NCBI GenBank assembly: GCA_900074885.1
Contig: FJUW01000050.1
Location: 1 to 64,000, forward strand
Length of the DNA: 64,000 nt
Direction: 5' to 3'
From: Rhynchosporium graminicola
Lineage: Eukaryota; Ascomycota; Leotiomycetes; Helotiales; Ploettnerulaceae
Part shown: one piece after another, positions 10,053-20,538 of the stretch
How positions within the stretch are numbered: the first letter of the stretch is position 1
Layout: each line of letters begins with the position of its first letter
Position numbers and translations under genes: made by a program
The notes under the pieces: model-generated
The model's database searches: none
The model's input: only the letters and a program-made list of their open reading frames with translations
Told to the model about the DNA's origin: nothing

Positions 10053-12354
10053 GGGTTTTGGAGATGAGGATGGAGAGAGGATATGGTCAGTGGATGAATA
10101 GAATTCTTTCAATTTTAACTCGTGTTACATTTATCTCACTTGTGATTCTTAAGAGAATGATGCTTTGGATAATTTGTGTTTGTATTTGTATTTGGGATTT
10201 ATTTGGCTGTGCTGGTTAGTAATAACTTCCGTTTGTGAAATAGTTTGACCATCTAGTTAGCTTTGTGTCTACAATGGAAAGAACCTACATTGAGGGATTC
10301 CAAGGTGGGACTATACAGCCAGGTTCGTTCCAGTGCTGTAAATACTATCTTTCTTCGCTGGCTGCTTGGACTGGCCGCTTTGAGATTGTCGACTGAGGTC
10401 CTGGTGTAGATTAGGGGTCTCGTTCCCGAAGAGATGTTAGGAAGCATTTGGACTGGGGATTATTAACCTTTTGAGAAAAGATATAGTGCCCTCCGGGCGA
10501 GCCGCGCGGGATTGAAAGGAAGATCCGATGTCCATGATGGCAGTTCGAGAATTCTCGTTCCTGGAAAGATATTAGTCAGTATTTGAAATGGGGTGTACTT
10601 ACCTTAGACGAAATTTTAATAGTGCCGCCCTACCCAGCGAATCGAAAGCGAGGTGAAGGACATAGCTCGTCTTTTGTTCTGGTACTTTGATGGTTTTAGG
10701 TGTGATCTACTGTGTAGTTGGCTAGACCACGAAAGTTGAAGAGGGTAATACATTTCCTGGCTTTTATCCATTCGTGTATACTTGTCATGGTATGGTTAGC
10801 TGGGTACAAATTCTAGGGGTGGGAGGGATACATCACCGTGCTGTTTCCCATCCGTGTATGATGGTATCAAGTATATTAGCTGTAAATCAATATTAGAGAG
10901 AAAGAGACACAGTACCTTGTCTCTGTTACCTTACCTGACACCGATGGACTTCTCTGATTGGGGACGTTCATGAATCTCTTCCTGGCTGGCTTTCTCCGAG
11001 GCTCCTACGGTAATTTCTGGGTGGTATTTTAGGCGTGGAGATGACTTACTTTCATTTTGGTGAAGTCGTACGTGTGTGAAGTCGTACGTGTAGAGCTGGG
11101 GAATCCGATCGTTCGAAATTTAACTTTGGTTCTTCTTGGTTATCAGTCTACATGAACCTATTATAACTGATCCGGATCTAGGTCACTAGCTGGGTGGAAT
11201 CCGTGAGGATAGGCAGGGCTGGAACGGGGTGAAGGGTCTTCGGTACTTATAAATCATACCAGCATCCATTTTTCTCCTACCTGATCTGAAGGCGAGTAAA
11301 GGGTCCACCACACTTTGAAGGGGGAGAAGGCGAGATCCCGGGGTGTCGATTTTTGAGATTACTTGTTTTATATTGCTGACCCCATAGACCCTGGATACGC
11401 GTGTCCGGCGGGTGTTAACTAGCTGTCTGTGAAACTTAGGGCTTACCTGATATATTCGTTTGGCCAAGCAAGATATTGTGTCGTATTTTGAGACGCCATG
11501 TCTCAAGAACAATAGGGCGCGAGTCTGTCAGCAGCATATAGGGTGCGAAATACCTAGAATGAGAAATTTTTCCTGACCTCGTTCCGCATATCGAGCTTTT
11601 GCTTCTATCCTTCTAATGTCCTAGAAGCAGTTAGATGGATCGGTGCGAGGGGAATTTACCAATTTCTGTATCTCAGTTTCCTATGGGGACAACTCTGGCA
11701 GAGGAGAGGATTATTATCAATATTTCGGGGATAATGTTAGCTGTAACGGAATGAGGAATGACTTACGTGATATGAATAGAAAACACTTAGGGATTATCTA
11801 TTTTTAAAACAAATTAGCTGGTTCGGGGACGGGGCTACTTATCTGCACTCCGGCGCTTTCGTTTGGGATATTTCTGTTGGGTGGGTCACGAGTCAGCAGA
11901 ACCGGTCACCTTTGGAAGAGTAGAGTGAAGTCGCTTAGCTGCTTATGATCTCTTATCTTGGTCTGAGACTATATCGTCGGCGTGGGTTTCGCTGCCTCTA
12001 AATGAACGTCAGCTGAGCGGAACGGGTCTCTTTCATCGAGATGTCTTGAACTGCTAAGATTAGTCTGGGTGGCAATAGCGCGAAATTATGCTAGTGATAT
12101 GATTGTTGCTTCAAAAAGTGTCAGAGCTGTCGCTTCTTAGTATCTAGTCAGTTGTTTTATGTTCACTATGTTTGGAAGAGATGAAATCGCGATACGAGTG
12201 ATACTTACCTGTATCAATTTGCCATTGATGGTTTATTTCGGCTTTAATTTCAGTTATCTATCGCTCTAAGTGTACCTACCGGACGCCTGCGTCCTATGCA
12301 GAAACATTGACCCGAAAGAAGCATACGATACTGTCGGGGTCGAAGGTAACAGTC
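10053..12354 (-). other. Gene-free stretch with minus-strand splice-like signals
   Basis: No protein is readable in these 2.3 kb, yet the minus strand carries several well-formed intron candidates: 10561-10602 (GTAAGT, CTGACTAAT, TTTCCAG), 11391-11446 (GTAAGC, GTTAAC, CAG), 11695-11766 (GTAAGT, GCTAAC, CCAG) and about 12140-12207 (GTAAGT, CTGAC). Diverged repeats occur: about 10421-10545 resembles 10555-10675, and two segments near 10755-10800 and 10840-10885 resemble each other; GTGAAGTCGTACGTGT is nearly tandem at 11062-11092. This may be a spliced 3' UTR of the C2H2 gene at 12.4 kb, a non-coding transcript, or a decayed gene with small exons. Confidence 0.4.
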
Positions 12355-12984
12355 TCAAAGAGGCGAAAGTAGCACTTTATGCTGCGGGATTGATCTCCCA
12401 TGGGTCTTTACGCAGTGACTTCTGACTGTTTTTTCGTTGCAAGCTTCGTATGAACACTGACTCTCTGGACATTTGAAGGGTTTTATAGTGGCACACTTCG
12501 ACTGCTTATGTTGTCTGAATCCGTCTTTGGTGCAGAATATACGGGTACAGACGTCGCAGGTAAAAGATTTTTTCTTTGCTTTCTGTGCTTTGGCCACGTC
12601 GTCCGTCGTCATGGTGCGACCGGAGGGTAGGGGTGTTCGCTTTGTTACTGATACCCACTGTGGCGATGATGTTGGTTCTGGCTCTTCATCTACCACCTGA
12701 GCGTCCATCATCATCTGAAGCTCTTCGTCCGAGTCCATCTCTTCGTCCTCGAATTGAGTGATATTGATTCGTGGAAGGGTGGTCTCAGCGTAGAATTCCA
12801 TATCTGTGTCCACGTCCACTGCTGGAGTAATTCCTTGGACGAGGACATTATGCCGCTCAACTCCAGGACAGGAAGGCCTTCCGAGAGTCTCGAATGGGGG
12901 CAATCGTGGACGGAAAGATTGAAGATCTGGAATAACATTCAAGATCGCGTCGATGGACATTCTGGAGTCATGATTGTTACTCAT
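12355..12984 (-). CDS. Small C2H2 zinc-finger protein (cluster member 1)
   Basis: Single-exon frame of 209 aa starting at ATG 12982-12984. The N-terminal two thirds are acidic and low in structure (an E/D-rich patch around residue 80). Two zinc fingers are at the C-terminus: CDVC...HKQSKC (a C2HC-type variant with cysteine as last ligand) and CPESQC...HCVKTH (C2H2). Proteins of this kind are usually presumed to bind nucleic acid, but the family is not recognised. It lies at the start of a run of similar small C2H2 genes to 23 kb. Possible minus-strand introns downstream suggest its transcript may run to about 10.3 kb. Confidence 0.75.
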   Translation of the reverse strand: MSNNHDSRMSIDAILNVIPDLQSFRPRLPPFETLGRPSCPGVERHNVLVQGITPAVDVDTDMEFYAETTLPRINITQFEDEEMDSDEELQMMMDAQVVDEEPEPTSSPQWVSVTKRTPLPSGRTMTTDDVAKAQKAKKKSFTCDVCTRIFCTKDGFRQHKQSKCATIKPFKCPESQCSYEACNEKTVRSHCVKTHGRSIPQHKVLLSPL

Positions 12985-14763
12985 GGTGGGTGAAGTTTGA
13001 CCTGGGATTTATCTTGTACGATATGTGAAATGTGAAAATGTAGGTGGATAGTGAAGGACGGGAACGGGAGGGTTGATTTATCTTCAATACTGCTTGATAG
13101 ATGAGCCGTCATATGGTCCATACCATAAGCTTGTTCCTGGTGGGAGATAAGCAGTCTTTGTTCATCATATGAACAGCCTTCACTATGTTGTCTTTCATGA
13201 AATGAATGGCATTATCAATCTACAAAGGATGAGGCATTGTTGAATTTCCAAACAGCTTTAACATTTCTTTGTTCGGACACTTTAATTGTTTTTGGTAGCT
13301 TGCAATCTATAACAGGGAATTCCATCAGCGGCTTTACTAGGGTCAGATACCTCTCATATCGAAAGAAAGGGAGTGGCTTGCTCTGTTTGTGGATTTCATT
13401 GTGTCTCTGGGTACCGAAGATTTCCATTTCGGACCCGAGAAAGTCATGTGTTGGTAAAGTGGCCAATAATATTTACGGGTTCAGTAAAAGCAGACTTCAA
13501 AATACCAAATCGAGAAACCACCATGTGATGAGGCTTGAAGTACAATTTTTCGTTGATCTGCTGGCAGTAGAGATCGACATTTTGGACCGCGTACATTCTT
13601 TTACAAGACGAGGGACGTAAAATCTCAAAACATATCAGCATTTTTATCTCACCATTCCGTATCAAAGCAGTGTATTGTTGTTCGCAATATTTGTCAATGG
13701 GTCAAGCTTATCGTGAGTTGCCAAGTAGCTTGACTATATACCAGACTTACTCTTCTAGCTTATCGTGGCCTTCAGCTCCCTAGCGATACGTGAAACAAAA
13801 TGAAGGCCTCGCCAGGGAAAGATTATGGTGCATGTGCCACAAGGCGAAACTGAAAAGGGATTGTGATCAAGGGAGAAACAGCTCTTCATTATCTCGTAGC
13901 CGGGTGAAGAGATCGGGGAAAAAAAATCTGGTCAGCCATTCGACAGTTGTCGCACAATTTATGTGCCTCCCGGACAATGTCTTGTAGCCTTTCGCATGTA
14001 CGGAGGAAGCCTGAGCCGAAAACTACTCTGCATTCTCGAACAATCCTCTTGTACATAATTTATTCCTCCTTTACTCACGCGGCTACAGTACCTTCCGCGC
14101 GGCAGAGGTTGAAAGGACAGAGATAGCTCTACATCTCCAATTATCATCAACTCTCAGCTGAAAAGAGAAGGATAAAATTGTGGCAGTCAAAGATCCTCGT
14201 GAGGTAGGGACGTACGTTAAAAATTCACGGGAAGCCTATCTCGGGGTATAGGGCCAAGATCCGCCATTTTACTAGCAAGTCGGTGAGCATGTTTCTTCAC
14301 TTAATTTGAGATATCCTCCTACCAGCTTCTGATGATACGTCTTTGTTATAGTCAATCTCGTTTATTACTGAAGGGCTTGTACAGTCTTGTATAAAGAGTG
14401 ACGAGCTAAGCAAATTATACGTGGATGGAGAGTTTGTGAGTAAAAATTGTGCATTTCTAAACTCGCAATTAGCAAGTTTGTTATCTATTAGGATTGAAGA
14501 ACCAAGCAAGAAACGAAGAGAGAGCTTTTGGTGAACCAGAAACAAACTTGCTCGGACTTCTAAGAAAGTATCTAAATATATACATAGTTGGATCTTTAGA
14601 GTATGCATACATTTAGGTATATTAAAAATACTACTTTGAAATATGAAACTAGTTAGATACTTTGAACGGGAAGTATTGATGAGTAGAAATACGAATAGTA
14701 AGCTAGTTATTTTTGGACTGACGAACCAGGCAAGAAAGTGGGAGATGCCATTTACTTGCAAAT
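12985..14763. other. Intergenic region, no supported gene
   Basis: About 1.8 kb between two minus-strand C2H2 genes. Several short frames exist on both strands, but none has a recognisable domain, clear splice structure or coding-like composition. The part next to 14.76 kb is AT-rich and probably 3' UTR of the next gene. Confidence 0.5.
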
Positions 14764-15387
14764 TCATTCCCTATGGACCTTTTTCAAGTGAGCTTCACGT
14801 TCCCATCTCGTCCTGAAGCCCCACTCTCCTGAGCGAGAGCAATCGTAAGGACATTTGTACTCTCGAGGTGTTCCGCACATATGATTGTTTCGCAACTCCA
14901 GGTCGATGAATACTTCGAGACAGTAGGAGCACTGATTGCTGATAGTGGGCTTGGCTGGGGCTTTCGTTTTGGCTTTGGCTTTGAGCTTTGTATCAGCTTC
15001 ATCTTCATCCTCATCTTCAAAAATTCGAAGACGCCTGAAGTATGCGGTGGGTAAAGTCTGGGAGATGCCCGGAAACAGCGGCGCTGTCTGAGGAATTGGG
15101 CTAGCAGGCAGTAGAGCTCGCAGCGGAGCTGCCACGTAGTCAAGCGGTCGCCGAGTTAATGGAGTACTCCATTCCCAAGGGTCTTCCAACTCACCTCGAG
15201 TTCCGTTGGCAGCATAATCACCAAGACGAGCGGACTGCAAACGTTTAGACCAAATTGAGTATAATCTGGTCAGCCGGCGGAATGCTGTCTTCTTTCTTTC
15301 GAATGACAGATCGAAAAGCTTGAAAATCGGCTTCTTTTTCATCAGAACCTTTATCAAGGACTTCTTCCTCAATGACCTGGAAGGCAT
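14764..15387 (-). CDS. Small C2H2 zinc-finger protein (cluster member 2)
   Basis: Single-exon frame of 207 aa from ATG at 15385-15387. The N-terminus is strongly basic (MPSRSLRKKSLIK) and could be a nuclear localisation signal. The middle has an EDEDEDEAD run followed by KLKAKAKTKAPAK. The C-terminal 60 residues hold a finger-like CSYCLEVFIDLELRNNHMC (last ligand Cys) and a longer-spaced CPYDC...HLKKVH finger. Size, C-terminal fingers and acidic or basic disordered front resemble the neighbours at 12.4 and 16.2 kb. The specific function is unknown. Confidence 0.7.
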   Translation of the reverse strand: MPSRSLRKKSLIKVLMKKKPIFKLFDLSFERKKTAFRRLTRLYSIWSKRLQSARLGDYAANGTRGELEDPWEWSTPLTRRPLDYVAAPLRALLPASPIPQTAPLFPGISQTLPTAYFRRLRIFEDEDEDEADTKLKAKAKTKAPAKPTISNQCSYCLEVFIDLELRNNHMCGTPREYKCPYDCSRSGEWGFRTRWEREAHLKKVHRE

Positions 15388-16190
15388 AGCTGGGTTGGCA
15401 ATTTAGTAGAAGCCGATGAGCGCATGTATGATGGTACTTTTGTTGTAAGCAATGACCTGTAGGAATTGATTGTGTAAATGATCTCTTAAAGAAACATACT
15501 TTTAGGCAGTTATATGCACCTATGACGGGTCAAGTTCACTCCCTGTTTCATGCACTGTTCATATCTGTTCTTGAGAAACTTTCAAAAACAGCCGTGTCAT
15601 CTTGTTTTGCCCGCTTGAAAATTATGACTGTCCTCTGTTCCTGGAATACAGGTTTTCAAGGTGAAGATGTTAAAAACTCAATTATATGGCTAATATAATT
15701 TAATAATTTTGGTCCCATGATAACTCAGCAATGAAGGATAGGTTTATTAATCACCTTTGAGATCCGGCGATTATTCAAGGGATTTGGCAAAGTGCTAAAG
15801 TTTCTGCTTCACTCTGCCGTAGTCGATGTTCCGTCTCATTTTTAAAAATGCTGACCCAGATTCTCCCAGCGTATTGGCATCTAATTATTTGCCAGTATTA
15901 CATACTCTAAAGTACTTAATTAGTTTCATGCTTTAAAGTACCTGATTATTTACGTACTTTAGAGTACCGAATGAGTTGCGCACTTCATAGTAGGATATAA
16001 ATAGATTAATCAAGTCATATCAATAATCTATCATGTTCTGCTTGTTTCATAGCACTATATTTCCAGGTAAGTCATACGTTTTGAAGTTTTCCTATTGTGT
16101 CATATGGACACAGATTGAATAGAGCGAGGCATCTATTGACAGAAAGTGGATGCGAAAGACAGAAAGGAAACATGTTGCTTGCCTAGAAGG
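15388..16190. other. Intergenic region holding a 26-bp repeat array
   Basis: About 800 bp with no coding frame. It contains the short repeat array at 15904-15995. The rest is moderately AT-rich, and nothing else is recognised. Confidence 0.5.
15904..15995. repeat. Degenerate 26-bp tandem repeat with inverted core
   Basis: About four units of roughly 26 bp share the core CTYTARAGTACYKRAT. Two cores are exact inverse copies: CTCTAAAGTAC (15905-15915) and GTACTTTAGAG (15954-15964). It lies about 520 bp upstream of the C2H2 gene at 14.8 kb, so it could be a regulatory array. Confidence 0.6.
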
Positions 16191-16763
16191 CTAGCCTTGG
16201 AATGTGTTGTCATCCTTGCGCTCTCCAGAGGTAGTTTTCTGTACTTTGTGAAGATTTAAGTGTGCGGTCAGGTTTCTCTTGGTCGAGAGTATTTTGCCAC
16301 ATATCTCGCACTTCCACATCGTTGTTTCTGATTTATGGCTACCAGAGGCCACATGATTTTCGCGGGCTTTTCTTGTTGAGAATGTCACGATGCAGTCTTC
16401 TTGAGGACATGCCCTGCAGTAATTGAGCAAGTGCATTGGAAGATCACTAGTAACAATCTTACATCGATGGCATTCTGTCTCGCCGTTGCGAAGTCTGCGT
16501 GCGCGGCGTTGCTTCTATTTGCGTTCTGTCGGCGTCAGAGCCTGTTCCTGGGAAGAAGAGGTGGCTGAAAGTGAGCTTGGGCCGGTCGATGCCTCAGAAC
16601 CGCCGGTCGCTTTGCCAAAGTCGGCGCCTCTGTAGGTTGCTATGTTGGTGAAGGAAGCTGTTGAGAACCATTCCAAGTTTGCAGACGGAGCAAATGTTTC
16701 TTCGCTGTTTTCACCTTCAATTCTTGGCCTCAAAGGCAGATTCGTAGAGTGATTTGAATTCAT
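16191..16763 (-). pseudogene. C2H2 zinc-finger gene with one in-frame TAG (cluster member 3)
   Basis: The minus frame from ATG 16761-16763 encodes 82 residues, meets TAG at 16515-16517, and continues open in the same frame for another 107 residues to 16191. The downstream part is clearly coding in character: ECHRC at its start, then CRACPQEDC...HVASGSH and CEICGKILSTKRNLTAHLNLH, a regular C2H2 finger. The upstream part is Ser/Thr/Glu-rich with no domain. No credible small intron removes the stop. It may be a recent nonsense allele (CAG to TAG), a stop that is read through, a sequencing error, or a shorter gene starting at the Met at 16434-16436. Without the stop it would be a 190-residue protein like its neighbours. 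Confidence 0.6.
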
Positions 16764-18955
16764 ACTTAGCTTTCGTATTGATATTGTTGTGTTTGGTATT
16801 CGTGAGGTCGAATACAAATATTTTTGATGCTGTAAGTACGAAGTGAAGTAAATCAGATTGTGAGGATTGCTTTGCTTGAGAGTTTACTACGCCCATACTG
16901 AGGATTTGTACTTTTCCTAAAATGCCTGTTCATCGTTTCAGTTGATATGAACAGTAAATTTTCTCCTTGTCAAAGAGTCAAAGACAATGGCCAATGTCGA
17001 AAACCGCCAGAACAACGCTTTTGTGTGCTAGGAGAGCGGCGTAATTTGGCTGAGGGAATTGAAAACAAAGAGCAGCTTCTTTTTCTGTATAGTACTAATT
17101 AACAAAGAATCTGATCTGCGTCATTCAATCCTAAGGTAAAGTACAGGTCGATCTCAGTTGACCGCGCGATAGTGTCTAGATTCCGAGATCGTCCGAATTG
17201 GAGACATTCCTGTGATTTTAGGTCAGGATGTCACATTTCTAAAAGGAGCTCCTTCGCGACCTTCATTCTGCAACGACACGCTGGGCACTTAATACTGATC
17301 TCGTGTATTTTTCTGAAAAAAGCAATCCTCCTTTTTAATGAAGGAGGATGGCCTAGAAGTGCAGAAACTGCTTCGAATCTCAAACCATAAGAGACTAGTG
17401 TCAGTGCGAGATGGTGCACATGAGGGATATGCGAGGCCTCACCCCAAAGCTTCGTCACGGCTTGAGAATTTCAAGCTGGCTATAGGTCGGGCAATAATAC
17501 TCGTATCCCTTCCGACCTCACCACCTGCCGTCAAGATTAGGACTTCATAGGCAGCAGCTTCTCACGTCTCGCTAACTCGTTGTTCCCCCTGGTTTGGCGA
17601 CGATTTTCTGGACCACGTTACAGATGATGCTTCTTTTAGGGAATGCTTTCTTTTTTTGGCAGATGTATTGAGGACTGGCAGCTGGATTAAGCAGCCGAAG
17701 ACGATACTTGAATCAAGCGGTAGTACCAAGTGTCCCGGTGAATCATACGATCCCGCGATGTATCTCAATAGGTCCGTTCTCAGCTATAGCTGGAACTCCT
17801 TCTTTCTTAGGACCCGAGGTGAAGGATGTCATAATTTACTGCAAATTGAATTTTGAGGTCAATGATTATCGGATGAGGAAAGAAGTAAATTATTGTTTAG
17901 GTCGATGCTTGCTAGGCTTCAGACTTCGATCGAGTGCAGTAATTGTTTTATTTCTATCGAGTCTGGAAAGTTTTTGGGTTTAAAACTGTGTTGAAACAGC
18001 CTGAAATGCTGCTGAGGGGGTACTTCTCTTTCCATGAAGTATAGGCACATTTTGAGAGGCGACAGGATCGTATTTACGTTCATGGCAGAGGACCTCGCTT
18101 AAGATGCGCTAGTTTAGCGGTAATCAACCTTAGATATCTTACTCTTTGAAATCTTTATTTCATACATGCTATCGAAAATAAATATAGCGACAAGCTCTTC
18201 TTTAAAACGCTCAGCGGAAATTTATCTTGTGCAGGGAAATCTCTAGATTAAACAGACGTTATATAGCTTTAAATCTTCACTTACTCAAAATTCTCCTTTC
18301 TTTCTTGCAACTTATACTCTACAGACGCTCCTAATCACGGTGAGCCATTACAGCTTGGAAACAACATTTATATCGTCGCTGCCACGCTCGTTCTATACAC
18401 CGTCTCCTTTTATAATGCAAGAGAGCCTTTGATCACGCCTAACTCATAAACCTGTTTGTCCTCATGACTGCACAGGGCTTCTACCGAAGCACTAAACCTT
18501 TACAACAACACGGGACTCACTATCAGCTTTATAGATCGCTATGATAGCTTCTCGATTGATGTTAGAACGCTATGGTCGTCGGTATCTCTTGAAGTGAGGC
18601 CTAATGTGGTTAGTGCAGAGTGCCCATGTAAACTACCCCGCACCAGGTCTTCGAGGCAGACGCACTTCGACCAAGTATAAGTGAATTGGGTTTGGATTAA
18701 ACAGTACGATTATCAGATCCACTTCATCTTTTACATTTGGCGGAGACGGTACGGCTCGCTTGGTGGATAGAATTGTATTCCAACTGCGCTTACACTTACC
18801 TGGCGCAGCACTGAGACGTACTCCACAACTTTGGACATGAGAACAGATCTTCAAATCTACTGTAGCTGCACTCCAAACATTTCTGGCTACAATAAAGCAA
18901 TCATGCACTGGATAGAATTAGATAATAAACGACTCAATAAAGACTTCGCCGAAGC
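16764..18955. other. Intergenic region, no supported gene
   Basis: About 2.2 kb between the interrupted C2H2 gene and the J-domain gene. Short frames occur on both strands (for example a minus frame at 17231-17458 containing CPACRCRM), but none shows a complete domain, splice pattern or conserved motif. A minus frame at 18633-18908 begins only about 50 bp from the J-protein start and is probably spurious. Confidence 0.5.
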
Positions 18956-20238
18956 ATGGCACCCGTGCCAGTCACAGAGGATTACTACATAGTTCTTGAA
19001 GTAGGGCAAACTGCTACGCCGGAGGAAGTCATCCAATCTTACAAACGGCTGGCGCGCAAGATCCATCCGGATCGGAATGCTAAGCATGATGCGACTGAAG
19101 CTTTTCAACGGGTATGCTAATTTTTTGGGGCCGCTCTTGTCAACTGTTATATCGTGTATGCTGAAACTAAATGTTGAAGCTCGGAAGAGCCTACGAAACA
19201 TTGAAGGACGAAAGTCAACGCCGAAACTACGACCTCATCTACCCTTCCATAACACGTACTCGTCCTTCACCTCAAGCTACACAAACATCTCGTCCTCCTG
19301 CTTCGACTTCGCAATCTGTAGCGCTCAGCGAAGCGGCGCAAATCGCCGCACTTCGGAAGGCGAAGCAAGAACGTGGCGCACGCTGGTTGACCAGGAGGAA
19401 TTTTATCGACTCCTCGATCTTCGAGCTACAAAGAGACATTCGGCGCTTGCAGCAAGATATAAAGAGCTTGGATGAGATAGTAGCTTCAGAAATAGCTGAA
19501 GAGGCACAGAAAAATAGTTGGGGGGCATGGTTGTTGTCACCGATATACAAGAGGGCAGAAGACAGTGAGGAAGAAAAAGCACGTAAAGATAGGAAAAGGT
19601 AGGAGAGGACAATCGAGAAAGATATGAAGGAGAGAAGACTAGGTCTAAAGAAGACGGACTTGAAGAAAGAGGAAGTCTCGTTCAGAAAGGCGACGGAGAA
19701 TGTAGATGCTGCGGATCTGGTCGATAATGGGAAGATACGAGTGATTGAAGACGAAGTAAGGATTAGAGAAACTCGAGAGAGGCAAGAGAGGGAGAGGGTA
19801 GAGAGAGAGAAAGCTGCAAGGATTTGGCAAGAGCAGCAGGTGGAGCGGGAGAAAAAAGACCGGGAAGCGGCCGAGGCAATCAAAAAACGACGGGCAGAAG
19901 AATGGGCAGCGGCGGAGAAAAAACAAGAGGAACAGCTCAGGAGGTGGCAGAACCATCTTGATAGCCAGTACCCTTACACAGCCGAGCAAAGTACCTTCCG
20001 GGCTTCCAAAATTATCTGCAACCACAACGGCTGGTGGCCAAAAGTACATGGCCGGACAGCATGCCCGGAGTGCCATGAAATTTGGACTTATTTGCTGCAG
20101 TGCCCGGAATGTAAGATAAAGGTGTGTCCAAAATGTCAGTCTACGAAACGTCCGGGGAGGAATCGTAGAGCCCCTCCAAGGGTGAGGACCTCATATGAGG
20201 ATAATTCATATGATGATCATTCATACGACTACTTCTAG
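18956..20238 (+). CDS. J-domain protein with C-terminal zinc-binding region, interrupted by an in-frame TAG
   Basis: Exon 1 is 18956-19111; intron 19112-19179 starts GTATGC and ends GAAG after ACTAA; exon 2 runs to 20238. The J domain is at residues 8-70, with the catalytic HPD at 37-39, so it should stimulate an Hsp70. A long charged coiled coil follows (about residues 105-310). The C-terminus has CNHN...WWPKVHGRTACPEC, CPEC and CPKC, paired cysteines likely to bind zinc. At codon 193 (19600-19602) a TAG interrupts the frame, which then stays open for 211 more residues ending in an acidic-aromatic tail. A 39-nt removable segment (GTAAAG...AAAG) spans the stop but lacks a branch site and is very short. 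It could be a nonsense mutation, readthrough or a sequencing error. Total would be 404 aa. Confidence 0.7.
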
Positions 20239-20538
20239 AAATGTGGAGAGTAATATAGTAAGCAGGTCGATGGACTTTGGTTTTGATGCTGAGCTTGGGA
20301 ACATCTTCTCGTTCATGAGAGTTTCTCGTCCTATTGGTGCTTCTATATTAGTGGGGGCTCTATGGAAGAATACAAATCAAATGTAGGGTGACAACGCTTT
20401 TTCACAATTACGCTCAAAATAAAGGGAAAACTTAAAGGTAAGAGAAGTGTATAGTTAAAGAGATTTTTTATACTGCAAATCACGAAAGAACAATCTAAAG
20501 AAACCTACTGGCTCCGAAAACAAACCTTCATGGTAACT

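Noticed and set aside
14297..14767. Minus frame of about 156 codons after the second C2H2 gene
   Set aside because: It overlaps the C2H2 stop in another frame, is AT-rich and has no domain. It is more likely 3' UTR.
19272..19883. Minus-strand Ser-rich frame opposite the J-domain gene
   Set aside because: It is the antisense shadow of a coiled-coil coding sequence; the plus-strand J domain and HPD motif decide the true strand.
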